Part shown: in pieces, positions 44,895 through 53,908 of the stretch
Position numbering within the stretch: position 1 is the stretch's first letter
How the letters are laid out: each line of letters opens with the position of its first letter
Origin: an uncultured Anaeromassilibacillus sp.
GTDB lineage: Bacteria; Bacillota; Clostridia; Oscillospirales; Acutalibacteraceae
Reading direction: 5' to 3'
NCBI GenBank assembly: GCA_930987725.1
Contig: CAKNKY010000005.1
Location: 1-64,000, forward strand
DNA length: 64,000 nt
Program-made: the position numbers and the translations under genes
The notes under the pieces: generated by a model
Database searches by the model: none
What the model saw: only the letters and a program-made list of their open reading frames with translations
Told to the model about the DNA's origin: nothing

Positions 44895-46931
44895 TCACAC
44901 AGTCCCATTCAGCCCGCCGAGCAGCGGGGAGGAAAAGAGATCCGCCTTCCCCTCTGCCGGCAGCAGCCGAACCCGCAAAAAATCTCCCTCAAGCAGGCGC
45001 TCCGCAAGGCCGCGCTCCGCCAGCACATCCACGCAGAGCAGCAGCCGGCCAAGCGGAAGGGCGCTGCCCATCCGCAGCCACAGGACGGCCGGATCGCCGG
45101 AATAGCCCCCCTGCGCGCGCAGCAGGCGATAAAGGGCCGCAAAATCCTCCCGCGTGGGGGAGAGCTCCTTTTTCGCCCGCCCGGAAAGCGGCTGGCCGCG
45201 GCGCAGCGTTTCATAATCCTCGCGGCTCTGTATCAGCGCCGCCGGATGTGCGCCCGCCGGGCGAAGTTCCCGCGCCTGCACGGAAAGGGAAGCATTCCCC
45301 AGGTAGCTCCGCTCCTCAAGCGAAACGGCCAGATCCAGCCGATCGCCCGGCCGGTAAGGGAATTCCTCCGGCGTGACACCAAACCGCATACAGGTGGCGG
45401 TGCAGCCGTTTTTCGAAACGGTGAGCCGCAGGTGCTTTCCGCCGCCCACCGGCGTGATATCCTCAAGCGCAACGCCGGTCACACCGTAGAGCGGCGGCGG
45501 GTTCCCCGTGCCGAATGGTTCGAAGAAAGCCGCCGCACGCGGCAGATCCAGCGTGAGCTCGGAAAGCTCCGCCACACAGTCCAGGAGAATTGTGGGCACA
45601 GCCTTTGGCTGCGCCGCGGCAAATGCGTTGATCCGGCTGCGGAACGTCTCAAGCTGATCAACCGGCAGCGTGAGCCCCGCCGCCATGGGATGGCCGCCGT
45701 ATTTCAGCAAAAGTTCGGAACAGGCGGACACGGCCTGGAATAGATCAAAGCCTTCCACACTGCGGCCGGAGGCCTTCGCCGTCTCACCGTCCTGTGAAAA
45801 GACAAAACACGGCTTGCCGAAGCGCTCCGTCAGCCGCGAGGCAACGATGCCGATCACGCCCTCGTGCCAATGCGCGCCGGACACGATGAGGACACGGTCA
45901 AACAAACGATCCGGCTCCCGGCGCAGCTGCTCCAGCGCTGAAGTGAGAATCTCGTCCTCGATGGCGCGGCGGCGATCGTTGTCGGCGCAAATTTCGGCCG
46001 CCAGGGACCTCGCTTCCTCCTCATCCTCGGAAAGGAGCAGGCGCACGGCGCGATCCGGCGCGCCCATGCGGCCCGTCGCGTTGATACGCGGCACAATTGT
46101 GAACGCCACGTTTGTGGCCGTGAACGAGCGATCCGCCATACCTGCCAGGCTGATCAGCTCACGCAGGCCGAGGCGATCCGTCCGGGAAAGCTGCCGCAGT
46201 CCGGCGCGGACAAAGGCCCTGTTCTCCCCCGTGAGAGGCACGACGTCCCCGATGGTGCCGATGCTGAGCAGATCCGCATAATTGTCAAGCAGCCCCTGCA
46301 CGTCGCAGTCCTCCCCTTCGAGGGCCAGGATCAGTTCAAAGGCAACGCCGACGCCGGCCAGATCCTTATACAGGCTACCGCAGCCGGGGCGGTGCGGGTC
46401 CACAACGGCACAGGCAGCCGGCAGCTCAGGCCGCGGGCGGTGATGGTCGGTCACGACAACATCCATCTGCAGGGAGGCCGCATAGGCAACCTCATCAAGG
46501 GAGGCGATGCCGTTGTCCACCGTAACAAGGAGCGACACGCCGCGCTCATGCAGGCGATCAATGGCCGAGCGGTTCATGCCGTAGCCCTCCGCCTCGCGAT
46601 CCGGGATATAATAGCTTACATTTGCCCCGCATGACTCAAGATAGGAATACAGCATGGCCGTCGCGGTCACTCCGTCGGCGTCATAGTCTCCATACACGGC
46701 GATGGACTCGAAGTCATCCAGCGCACGGTGAATGCGTTCCACTGCCTCCTGCATACCGGCAAAGCGGAGCGGGGCAAATTCCGTCTCCTCAGAGAGGAAC
46801 GACTGCGCCGCCGCGGCGCTGTCAAACCCCCTGGCCGCGAGCAGACAGGCGAACGCCGGGGCGATCTCCATTTCCTGCTGCAACCGGCGCGCGGCCGCTT
46901 CATGAGCGGCGCGAACTCTCCACTGTTTCAT
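44895..46931 (-). CDS. recJ: Single-stranded-DNA-specific exonuclease RecJ
   Basis: A 678-residue 5'-3' exonuclease of recombination and repair. The start at 46931 follows GGGAGGAAG; the ORF track start has no SD. DHH-family motifs are AVYGDYDADGVTATAM, VVTDHHRPRPE and, further on, VSGAHWHEGVIGIVASRL and YGGHPMAAGLTL of the DHHA1 domain. The C-terminal 200 residues form the OB-fold and an added domain. It is the first gene of a five-gene operon (recJ-rel-MBL-hemZ-kinase). Confidence 0.96.
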   Translation of the reverse strand: MKQWRVRAAHEAAARRLQQEMEIAPAFACLLAARGFDSAAAAQSFLSEETEFAPLRFAGMQEAVERIHRALDDFESIAVYGDYDADGVTATAMLYSYLESCGANVSYYIPDREAEGYGMNRSAIDRLHERGVSLLVTVDNGIASLDEVAYAASLQMDVVVTDHHRPRPELPAACAVVDPHRPGCGSLYKDLAGVGVAFELILALEGEDCDVQGLLDNYADLLSIGTIGDVVPLTGENRAFVRAGLRQLSRTDRLGLRELISLAGMADRSFTATNVAFTIVPRINATGRMGAPDRAVRLLLSEDEEEARSLAAEICADNDRRRAIEDEILTSALEQLRREPDRLFDRVLIVSGAHWHEGVIGIVASRLTERFGKPCFVFSQDGETAKASGRSVEGFDLFQAVSACSELLLKYGGHPMAAGLTLPVDQLETFRSRINAFAAAQPKAVPTILLDCVAELSELTLDLPRAAAFFEPFGTGNPPPLYGVTGVALEDITPVGGGKHLRLTVSKNGCTATCMRFGVTPEEFPYRPGDRLDLAVSLEERSYLGNASLSVQARELRPAGAHPAALIQSREDYETLRRGQPLSGRAKKELSPTREDFAALYRLLRAQGGYSGDPAVLWLRMGSALPLGRLLLCVDVLAERGLAERLLEGDFLRVRLLPAEGKADLFSSPLLGGLNGTV

Positions 46932-47022
46932 CTGAACACTCTTCCTCCCCACCGTGCCCGGCCTGCCCAATTTTGACGAAGAAGGGCGGCGGCACGCGCG
47001 TTTTGCATATGTATAATGATTT

Positions 47023-47051
47023 ATTGTACCATTCCGGTCATGGTTATTCAA
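47023..47051 (-). promoter_or_regulatory. Promoter of the recJ-rel operon
   Basis: On the minus strand TTGAAT (47046-47051), a 17-base spacer and TACAAT (47023-47028). Confidence 0.75.
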
Positions 47052-47072
47052 GATTTTTTTATACCGCACAAA

Positions 47073-47104
47073 AAGGCCGCCGGTCCCATGGGACCGGCGG
47101 CCTT
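47073..47104 (-). terminator. Terminator after cdaR, a perfect 32-base palindrome
   Basis: AAGGCCGCCGGTCCCA and TGGGACCGGCGGCCTT are exact reverse complements with no spacer. On the minus strand TTTTTGTG follows, so it ends the cdaA-cdaR transcript. The folded RNA must open a few central pairs to form a loop. Confidence 0.82.
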
Positions 47105-47171
47105 GGCCTGCCGAACAATAGACAAAATCACAAAGCGTTGGGAACGAAAACCTGCCGAAAGGACAATAAAA

Positions 47172-48506
47172 TCAGGACGTGCGTTCCGTGACGGAAAGGT
47201 TCACCTTGTAGCTGCCGTAGGCCCAGCAGCGGGAGCTGCCTGAAATGCTGATGGTGGCAGGCATCTCGGTGTGCCCGGTGAAGCCCTGGCTCTGCGACAT
47301 GTCGACCTGCACCACGAGGTTGTTCTCCGTGAGGTTCGAGAGTTCCTCCTCCGGCCCAACCACGACGACGTCAAGCGAACTTGTCGTGACCTCCGCCCCA
47401 TACGAATGGCTGAGATTGTTTATCTTGAAATTGCTGGCCGTGATGGTCTTTGTGGTGTAGCCCGCCAGATTCAGGCTGACCGTGACTTCATCGATCTCCT
47501 GAAGATTCCGGAAGAAAGCCGGCAGCGTAACCGGGATATCAAACACGGATGTATCCGGGCTGATCTGTGAAAAATCAATGGGGTTGAGCTGAATGCTCCG
47601 ATAGGAAGCGAAGTCCTCCTCGGTACCGGCCAATTCCACGGTGCTGGGCGACAGCGTAACAAAGGAAGAATCGAGGTCGATGCCGGACGGCGCATTCGTG
47701 AAATTCGCCGTGAACGGCACTGTTTTGCGCACATAAACCGGCACGGTGATCTCGGCCGTTTCCGTACTGAGGGAAAGCTGATCGTATTTGTCGCGGCTGA
47801 TGGTGTTGCCGTTGGCATCGAGCAGAATGAGATCCGACGTCTGGCGCGCCGTTTCGCTGAGCTCGCCGAGTTCCTTATCCCCCACCGTCACAGCGGAGAT
47901 GCTGTCCACCACGGATTTCGGGCCGGAGACGGTGATTGTCTCTGGGGCGGCGGCCACGCTGCCCACAAAATAGCCGTCCGCCGCAGAGCTGTTCACGCCG
48001 GAGGTATCGATGGTGAACGTTTTTTCCTCTGAATAATCGAGCGTAAGCTGCACAATAGAGGGTTCTATGCGATCGATTTCATAATCAGTTACATAGCCCT
48101 TTTTGGAAGAAGAAATGGTGGCAAGATACGTCTTGGCGCCGGAAATGGTTTCCGTAATCTGTGTTTCCAGGCCGATATTATCCGCGGTGACATTGCGCAC
48201 GGAGAGGCTGTTTCCCTTGATATAGACCGTGACGCTGAGCGTCTGCGGGCTGAAGCAGCGGAGCCCCTCCGCCTGCGCCGCCTCCGGGATCTTGATCGTC
48301 ACAGGAACATTGCGGATCGGAACAGGGAATTCCTCCGTGTTCGTAAACGCCATGGAAAACCAGATGGCAAGCGCACACAGAACAGAAAAAACTGCCACAA
48401 ACTTGTTGTTGTAAAACAGCTTGCCGAAGGAAAAGGACTTCTTTTCCTCCTGGCCCGCCTTCTTCCCGTCTTTGGCGCGGCTGTCTTCCTTCTTTTCAGT
48501 CTTCAT
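47172..48506 (-). CDS. cdaR: YbbR-domain protein CdaR, regulator of CdaA
   Basis: A 444-residue membrane-anchored protein from the ATG at 48506 (SD GGGGGAAG). After a charged cytosolic N-terminus there is one membrane helix (FVAVFSVLCALAIWFSMAF), then repeated YbbR domains outside the cell: repeats of the type VPVTIKIPEAAQAEGLRCFS and VTVSGPKSVVDSI. CdaR proteins bind and adjust the diadenylate cyclase CdaA. The start lies inside the end of cdaA (11-base overlap). The glmM gene that often follows is absent; a terminator stands there. Confidence 0.93.
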   Translation of the reverse strand: MKTEKKEDSRAKDGKKAGQEEKKSFSFGKLFYNNKFVAVFSVLCALAIWFSMAFTNTEEFPVPIRNVPVTIKIPEAAQAEGLRCFSPQTLSVTVYIKGNSLSVRNVTADNIGLETQITETISGAKTYLATISSSKKGYVTDYEIDRIEPSIVQLTLDYSEEKTFTIDTSGVNSSAADGYFVGSVAAAPETITVSGPKSVVDSISAVTVGDKELGELSETARQTSDLILLDANGNTISRDKYDQLSLSTETAEITVPVYVRKTVPFTANFTNAPSGIDLDSSFVTLSPSTVELAGTEEDFASYRSIQLNPIDFSQISPDTSVFDIPVTLPAFFRNLQEIDEVTVSLNLAGYTTKTITASNFKINNLSHSYGAEVTTSSLDVVVVGPEEELSNLTENNLVVQVDMSQSQGFTGHTEMPATISISGSSRCWAYGSYKVNLSVTERTS

Positions 48507-49404
48507 GCTTCTTCCCCCTTCTAATCGAGGGGATGCGGCGCTGCGGGCGCTCCGCTTCCTCTTCGAGGAGGAAGCCGTCGAGAGCTGTTTCCAGCGTGTC
48601 CCTCGTGTAATTTCGGGTGAGCACACCGTTGCAGGCGATGGAAATCTGGCCCGTTTCCTCGGAAACCACCACGACAACGGCGTCCGAGTTTTCGCTCATG
48701 CCGATCGCCGCGCGGTGGCGCGTGCCGAGGTCGATGCTCACATTATCGCTCTTCGTCAGCGGGAGAATGCAGCCCGCCGCGTACACCATGCCGTCCCGGA
48801 TCACCATGGCGCCGTCATGCAGAGGCGCTTTGTTGAAAAAGATATTTCCAATGATAGGCGGGGACGGGATGGCATTCACCACGGTACCCGTATCGATGAT
48901 GTCTCCCAGCTTTGTCTGCCGCTCAAACACCATGAGCGCGCCCGTTTTTGATTTCTGCAGACTGGCGGCAGCATCGCACACCGCCTCAATGCACCGCTTC
49001 TTCTGCGCTTCCAGCGTTTCCTCTTCCTTCGAGGCGAGCAAGCCCAGATTTTTGCCCAGATTGTTCCGGCCCAACTGCTCGAGAGCACGGCGCACTTCGG
49101 GCTGGAAAACGATGAGCAGGGCAATGACGCTGAAATTGAAGAAATAGTTGAGAATATTGAGCATCATGCGGAGCTGAAACACATTTGCGGCCAGCCAAAC
49201 ACCCAGCAGCAGCAAAATGCCCTTGACAAGCTGTTCGGCACGCGTTTCGCGCACCAGCTTAATAAAGCCGAAGATAATGAGAGAAATCAAAAGGACGTCC
49301 AGCAGGGATGAAATTGAAAACGAGGAAACAAGGCTGACAAACTGGCTCCACAGGCTGGAAAGGAACCCTGCGCACTGAGAACAGAATTCGCCGAACCATT
49401 CCAT
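48496..49404 (-). CDS. cdaA: Diadenylate cyclase CdaA
   Basis: A 302-residue membrane cyclase making c-di-AMP from two ATP. The N-terminal 100 residues hold three membrane helices; the DAC domain follows with the catalytic motifs KAPLHDGAMVIRDG and DLGTRHRAAIGMSE. It is paired with cdaR and the pair controls potassium and envelope balance in Firmicutes. The C-terminal tail is Arg/Glu-rich. SD GGAAGGATG precedes the ATG. Confidence 0.97.
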   Translation of the reverse strand: MEWFGEFCSQCAGFLSSLWSQFVSLVSSFSISSLLDVLLISLIIFGFIKLVRETRAEQLVKGILLLLGVWLAANVFQLRMMLNILNYFFNFSVIALLIVFQPEVRRALEQLGRNNLGKNLGLLASKEEETLEAQKKRCIEAVCDAAASLQKSKTGALMVFERQTKLGDIIDTGTVVNAIPSPPIIGNIFFNKAPLHDGAMVIRDGMVYAAGCILPLTKSDNVSIDLGTRHRAAIGMSENSDAVVVVVSEETGQISIACNGVLTRNYTRDTLETALDGFLLEEEAERPQRRIPSIRRGKKHED

Positions 49405-49530
49405 GTGTACTCATCCTTCCTGTATGTTTCAGCGCACCTGATGCAGGCCTGCCGAGGCGACGCTCCCTTTTCCGCCGGAAGAACGCACGGTCCGGGTGCG
49501 GAAACAGGCGCACTGTTTTTTCCTGCGCTT

Positions 49531-49558
49531 ATTTTACCATAGGTTGGAGCGAATTCAA
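49531..49558 (-). promoter_or_regulatory. Probable promoter of cdaA-cdaR
   Basis: On the minus strand TTGAAT (49553-49558), a 16-base spacer and TAAAAT (49531-49536). The -35 overlaps the last codons of the cysteine desulfurase gene. Confidence 0.55.
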
Positions 49559-50724
49559 AGCCTTTCTTTGTGAACGTCCTGTGAATTCCGCACAACCGAT
49601 CGCATCACCGCCGCGAAAGAACGGATTTCCTGTTCCGTGGTAAAGGCCGAGGGGCAAATCCGCACCGCACCGGACTCGAGCGTCCCCATAAAGCGGTGGG
49701 CCGCCGGCGCACAGTGCAGGCCGGCGCGCACTGCAATGCCCGCCTGCGCCAGGGCGGCAGCCGTCTCCTCGCTCGGCACGCCGCGCACCCGGAATGAGAA
49801 CACGGGCGCAAACGATTCGCCGTCCGGCTCAGGGCTGAAAAGCTCCACCCGATCCAGCGCGCGCAGGGCGCGCCAGGCAGCGCGAGCCACAGAAAGCTCA
49901 TGGTGCAGGATCCGCTCCCTGCTCTTTTCGCGCACGAAAGCCAGGCCGGCGCGCAGCCCGGCAACGGCAGGCACATTGAGCGTGCCGCTTTCCAGACGTT
50001 CGGGCATCTCCTGCGGCTGATCAAACGAAACGGAGTTTGTGCCCGTTCCGCCCTCCAGAATGGTGTCGAGCGCCTCCCCGCGGGAGGTGATCAGCAGGCC
50101 GAGCCCCATTGGGGCATACAGCCCCTTGTGCGGCGCAGCGCAGATAAAGTCGAAGCATCCCTCCTCCAGCTCGACGGGGAACACACCGGCAGACTGGGCC
50201 GCATCCACACAGATAGGCACCCCATATTGCCGGGCCATAGCGGCGATCCGCTCCACCGGCAGGCGAATGCCCCACACGTTCGACACATGGGTGCAGACAA
50301 TCAGCTTCGTCTCCGGCCGCAGGGCGCGGCGGAACGCGTCCACCGTTGCGTCGTTGTCGCCGGGATACACACGCGCCTGGGTAAAGGAGACGTCCTGCTC
50401 CGCCAGCTTCCGCAGCGGCCGCATCACGGCGTTATGCTCCAGACATGATACGACGGCATGGCTGCCGGGGGTCAGCGTCCCCTTGATCACCGCGTTGAGG
50501 GCATGGGTGCAATTCATGGTGAAGACGACACAGGACGAATCGGGCGCGTGAAAAAAATCGGCCGCCTCTGCCCGCGCCCGGTAGACAAGCTCAGCCGTGG
50601 CCATGCTCATGGCGTGGCCGCCGCGGCCGGGGTTTGCACCGAACCGCACGAACGCATCGGCCACGGCGCGGCGGACGCGTTCCGGCTTCGGGTAAGTGGT
50701 GGCGCCGTTGTCCAGGTAAATCAC
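49555..50724 (-). CDS. Class V aminotransferase, cysteine desulfurase family
   Basis: A 389-residue PLP enzyme with a GTG start at 50724, set by the overlap with the upstream stop codon. It begins VIYLDNGATTYPKPERV; the PLP lysine is in CAAPHKGLYAPMGLG; the substrate-binding/catalytic Cys is in GLHCAPAAHRFMG. It resembles SufS/CsdA-type group II desulfurases that release sulfur (or selenium) from cysteine (or selenocysteine). Its stop codon neighbour is a DUF3343 gene, whose TGA overlaps this GTG (GTGA), so the two are translationally coupled and probably work together in sulfur or selenium transfer. Confidence 0.9.
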   Translation of the reverse strand: MIYLDNGATTYPKPERVRRAVADAFVRFGANPGRGGHAMSMATAELVYRARAEAADFFHAPDSSCVVFTMNCTHALNAVIKGTLTPGSHAVVSCLEHNAVMRPLRKLAEQDVSFTQARVYPGDNDATVDAFRRALRPETKLIVCTHVSNVWGIRLPVERIAAMARQYGVPICVDAAQSAGVFPVELEEGCFDFICAAPHKGLYAPMGLGLLITSRGEALDTILEGGTGTNSVSFDQPQEMPERLESGTLNVPAVAGLRAGLAFVREKSRERILHHELSVARAAWRALRALDRVELFSPEPDGESFAPVFSFRVRGVPSEETAAALAQAGIAVRAGLHCAPAAHRFMGTLESGAVRICPSAFTTEQEIRSFAAVMRSVVRNSQDVHKERL

Positions 50725-50942
50725 CGCGGGCCGCCCCCTTGCCCGCCTGCCAGATACCCGGCCCGGATCAGAATGGGCAGCGCTTCCTGCGCGCGGCCCG
50801 GCGCGTAAACGCCGTATCCGCACCCCATGCCAGGCGTGTGCGGCACACGCTCCACCGTGGCCTGGATGCCGTGGCGGCGCAGCAAATCGCGCGCCTGCAT
50901 GGCGCGCGTAATGGAGCTCACTGTGAATAATGGTCGTTCCAT
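50721..50942 (-). CDS. DUF3343 (putative Se/S carrier-like) small protein
   Basis: A 73-residue protein of the DUF3343 family. It reads LFTVSSITRAMQARDLLRRH at the start, with the conserved glycine/cysteine motif TPGMGCGYGVYAP; the single Cys is a candidate for holding persulfide or selenide. The family is named a putative Se/S carrier from context with desulfurases; no direct reaction is established. It overlaps the desulfurase gene by four bases. SD GAGGGA precedes the ATG. Confidence 0.85.
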   Translation of the reverse strand: MERPLFTVSSITRAMQARDLLRRHGIQATVERVPHTPGMGCGYGVYAPGRAQEALPILIRAGYLAGGQGGGPR

Positions 50943-51047
50943 CAGTCGAATCCCTCGCTTCCCGGGCAGCGCCTGAAGCGCCGCCCCGATTCACCCCGCC
51001 GGACAAACGGAGCTAACCCATCATATGAGGCGGAGATCCCGATGGTG

Positions 51048-51524
51048 TCATGCCCGGGATTCGATGAGACAAACGGCGTGTGCAGCGATCCCTTCGCCGC
51101 TTCCCGTGAAACCCAGCCCCTCCTCCGTGGTGGCTTTCACGCTTACCCGCGAAACGGGGACGCCGCAGGCTGCCGCTATGTTTTCCCGCATGGACTGAAT
51201 GTGGGGCGCGAACTTCGGCGCCTGCGCCAGCACGGTGGCGTCCAGATTTTCCAGCCGCCAGCCGTCCTCCTTCAGGAGTTCGGCCACACGGCGCAGGAGA
51301 ACCATGCTGTCTGCCCCCTCATATGCCGGATCGGAATCGGGAAACAGCTTGCCGATGTCGCCCAGGGCAGCGGCGCCCAGCAGCGCATCCGCCGCGGCGT
51401 GGGCCAGCACGTCTGCATCCGAATGGCCAAGCAGCCCCTTTTCCCACGGGATCTTCACACCTCCCAGGATCAGGTCCCGCCCTGCGGCCAGGCGGTGCAC
51501 ATCGTATCCATGGCCGATTCTCAT
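51048..51524 (-). CDS. ispF: 2-C-methyl-D-erythritol 2,4-cyclodiphosphate synthase
   Basis: A 158-residue MEP-pathway enzyme. The metal-binding DVH motif is in [11 protein letters not shown], with [19 protein letters not shown] and [13 protein letters not shown], and the C-terminal [17 protein letters not shown]. The second ATG (51524) fits the SD GGGAGGA, two codons after the ORF track start. It lies two bases after ispD; both supply isoprenoid precursors. Confidence 0.97.
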   Translation of the reverse strand: MRIGHGYDVHRLAAGRDLILGGVKIPWEKGLLGHSDADVLAHAAADALLGAAALGDIGKLFPDSDPAYEGADSMVLLRRVAELLKEDGWRLENLDATVLAQAPKFAPHIQSMRENIAAACGVPVSRVSVKATTEEGLGFTGSGEGIAAHAVCLIESRA

Positions 51525-51526
51525 GC

Positions 51527-52222
51527 TCATTCCTCCCGTTTGCGCAGGATCGCCTCGGCAGTGAAGATATCGTCCCGCGTTGTCAGTTTCAGATTCTCAT
51601 AGCTGCCCTCGCACAGCCGCACAGGCAGGCCCGCGTGCTCCCAGAGCTGGCAATCATCCGTGTACAGCCTGCCGGCCGCCACAGCGCGTTCCATCTCTTC
51701 CAGATACCGCCGGAAGGGAAAAACCTGCGGCGTCTGCACCGCCCAAAGCGTGTCGCGCGCGGGCGTGGACAGAACAAAGCCCCGGGCATCCGCCACTTTA
51801 ATGGTATCCTTCACGCGCACGGCAAGAGCCGCCCCTGCCGGAGGCTCTGCCGACGCAATCACCGCATCGATCTCCTGCGGCGTGACGAGTGGCCTCGCGC
51901 CGTCGTGCACGGCGGCAAGCGCAGGCATGCCCGGGGCCGCCAGCAGGCCGCTGCGCACGGAAAGCTGGCGCTCCGCCCCGCCGGGGGCGAAAGCGAACGG
52001 CTTGGAAAGACCGGCACGGCGCGCCAAGACTTCCGCCTGTGGAAGGTCCTCCTCCCGCACAACGAGCACAAGGGAGGAAACACGTGCCGCCCGGTCAAAG
52101 GCGCGCAGCGTCCACCAGAGTGCAGGCTTGCCCAGCAAGGGCAGGAACTGCTTGGGGCGCCCCATGCGAGTGGAATTCCCGGCCGCCACAATCACGGCGC
52201 AGCAGCCGTTTTGTTCCGCCAT
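51527..52222 (-). CDS. ispD: 2-C-methyl-D-erythritol 4-phosphate cytidylyltransferase
   Basis: A 231-residue enzyme of the MEP isoprenoid pathway. The nucleotide site is [20 protein letters not shown], with VHDGARPLV and [14 protein letters not shown]. The start at 52222 follows AAAGGGTG; the ORF track start lies inside the upstream gene. It sits five bases after a DUF3841-like gene and directly before ispF. Confidence 0.97.
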   Translation of the reverse strand: MAEQNGCCAVIVAAGNSTRMGRPKQFLPLLGKPALWWTLRAFDRAARVSSLVLVVREEDLPQAEVLARRAGLSKPFAFAPGGAERQLSVRSGLLAAPGMPALAAVHDGARPLVTPQEIDAVIASAEPPAGAALAVRVKDTIKVADARGFVLSTPARDTLWAVQTPQVFPFRRYLEEMERAVAAGRLYTDDCQLWEHAGLPVRLCEGSYENLKLTTRDDIFTAEAILRKREE

Positions 52223-52227
52223 TTGAT

Positions 52228-52761
52228 TCACCCTTTCAAGAGCTTTTTGTAGGAAACAAGCCACTCCGGCCTGATTTCTTCCAGCACGGCCTGCGGCTTT
52301 TCATACTGATCCAGCGGACGCTGCTCCTTGAGGGAGTGCAGCGCGCGATGAATCTGCCTGGTGTCCACATCCGAACTGAGCTGAAGCTCCGCCAGAGTGG
52401 AATACACGATGTTTGCGCTTTTCATTACATAGAGAAGATCGGCCCACGCGCTGAACTCCGTGAGCTTCACAAACTCCTGCGGTACGCGAAGCGTGAGCAG
52501 CACGCTGCTGGACACACGCCCGTCGGCGCACTGCGGCCTCCCGCGCACACAGGCGAACACAGGGCACTCGCACTTCAGGTGAAGCAGATCGATCAATGCC
52601 TGGTATTCGTTTGCAAAGGTGATGCTCTTGTGTGCACGGTATACTTTCTTTTCAAGGAGGATATCCAGCACTTGGGTGGATTGATAGGTGAGGAGATTGT
52701 AGCATCCGTCTTCGATGCTGCGGCCCATTCGGGCCATTCTGTCAAGTAAAAATTGGATCAC
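52228..52761 (-). CDS. DUF3841-like protein of unknown function
   Basis: A 177-residue protein with a GTG start supported by AAAGGGGAA seven bases upstream. It has the pattern LLTYQSTQVLDILLEKKVYRA near the start, later LTLRVPQEFVKLTEFSAWADLLY, which resembles DUF3841 proteins (an ADP-ribosyltransferase-like look has been suggested for some such folds, but I cannot confirm it). Cysteines occur at CECPVFACVRGRPQC. It stands between the ADP-ribosylglycohydrolase gene and ispD, within 42 and 5 bases, so it is probably co-transcribed. The family assignment is tentative. Confidence 0.55.
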   Translation of the reverse strand: MIQFLLDRMARMGRSIEDGCYNLLTYQSTQVLDILLEKKVYRAHKSITFANEYQALIDLLHLKCECPVFACVRGRPQCADGRVSSSVLLTLRVPQEFVKLTEFSAWADLLYVMKSANIVYSTLAELQLSSDVDTRQIHRALHSLKEQRPLDQYEKPQAVLEEIRPEWLVSYKKLLKG

Positions 52762-52803
52762 CGTGATTCCCCTTTAATGATATTGAAACGAAATGGGCAC
52801 ACT

Positions 52804-53592
52804 TCAATTCATGGTCGCCCAGTTGAACAGAGTCATATCCTGGCGGCCATAGGCATCCGGCAAGGCGAGATACCGGCGGGTGAGCGCCAGATCATCCTGG
52901 CCGGTGCCGTGATAAAACGCTTCCGCAATGGAACCGGCGATCGCGCCCACGGTATCGGTGTCACAGCGGACGCTGTACACATTGCGGATGCAGCTTTCCC
53001 ACGAATGGCTTTCCAGAAAACACCGGATCGCAAGCGGCACGGAAACCTGGCAGCTCATGTCCACTTTAGCGAACGGCCGCAGCAGCGCAAGCGGGCGGCC
53101 AAGGCGATACTGATAATTTTTTTCGATATAGGCGCGGATTTCCTTTTTGGAGCAGCCGGTTCGGGCAAGATAAATACAGACGGCCGTTGCCTCCGCGCCT
53201 TTGATCCCCTCGGGGTGATTGTGCGTGCACAGCGCACTGCTCTGGGCCTGTTCCCGCACGCGCTCAAGCGTGGGAAAATATTCCCCGATGAAGCTCACGC
53301 GCATGGCGGATCCGTTGCCGTAGCTGCGGTAAGCCGCCGCGCCTCCCGCCTCAAGCCAGCGCTTGAACATGGAGCCGTATCCGGCCAGGGGAAATTTGCG
53401 GCCGAACTCCAGGTAAGCGTTCCGGTAAGAACAGCCGTTGAGCACGGCGTATTTGGTCGCCACTGTCAAAACGGTGTCATCCGTGAAACAACATGCATCC
53501 GTAAAAAACGGCTCCTTTTTGTAGTTAAACGTCTGCGGCCGGCTGAATTCAAACCGGGACCCCGCAATGTCACCCAATATCGCGCCAAACAT
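52804..53592 (-). CDS. ADP-ribosylglycohydrolase family protein
   Basis: A 262-residue hydrolase of the DraG/ARH family that removes ADP-ribose from a target. The two-magnesium site motifs are FGAILGDIAGSRFEF, then CCFTDDTVLTVATKY, and the C-terminal RCDTDTVGAIAGSIAEAFYH. It is a little shorter than many members but all metal motifs are present. The start at 53592 is chosen because GGAAAGGGG precedes it. It heads a minus-strand run with a DUF3841-like gene and ispDF. Confidence 0.9.
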   Translation of the reverse strand: MFGAILGDIAGSRFEFSRPQTFNYKKEPFFTDACCFTDDTVLTVATKYAVLNGCSYRNAYLEFGRKFPLAGYGSMFKRWLEAGGAAAYRSYGNGSAMRVSFIGEYFPTLERVREQAQSSALCTHNHPEGIKGAEATAVCIYLARTGCSKKEIRAYIEKNYQYRLGRPLALLRPFAKVDMSCQVSVPLAIRCFLESHSWESCIRNVYSVRCDTDTVGAIAGSIAEAFYHGTGQDDLALTRRYLALPDAYGRQDMTLFNWATMN

Positions 53593-53811
53593 AGGCCCTT
53601 TCCCCTTTCCGCTTTCCCGGCGGCTCCCCGTGCCCCCGCCTGCGGCCGCCGAACCGGCCACGGGACGGCAGGCGGAAGCGGATTGGCGCCGCCTTCTGTC
53701 TCTATCATACTATATCTTGAGCCGTTTTTCCAGATCTTTGCCTGTTTCGTGCACGATTATGCGGAGAAAGGATGAAAATATACTAAATCGGTAGAAATTT
53801 AATTTGCCTTC

Positions 53812-53840
53812 TTGACAATGGAGCAAAAGTGCCATACATT
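53812..53840 (+). promoter_or_regulatory. Promoter of the smsCB operon, in the 53593-53908 gap
   Basis: TTGACA at 53812-53817, a 17-base spacer and TACATT at 53835-53840. The gene-free stretch 53593-53908 also contains the upstream region of the divergent ADP-ribosylglycohydrolase gene; no RNA structure or gene was seen in it. Confidence 0.65.
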
Positions 53841-53908
53841 ATAGAAAGAGGGAACGGCATGCCGGGAGCAGCCGGCAGCCGAAACGCCTTCTGGAAAGGA
53901 TAAACTCT

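Noticed and set aside
47073-47104. Perfect 32-base palindrome considered as a recombination or operator site
   Set aside because: It lies just past cdaR with a T run on the transcribed strand, which is explained by an intrinsic terminator.
50721-50942. DUF3343 considered as evidence of a selenium-metabolism island
   Set aside because: No selA, selB, selD, tRNA-Sec or yedF gene was found in the window, so only the general Se/S carrier reading is kept.
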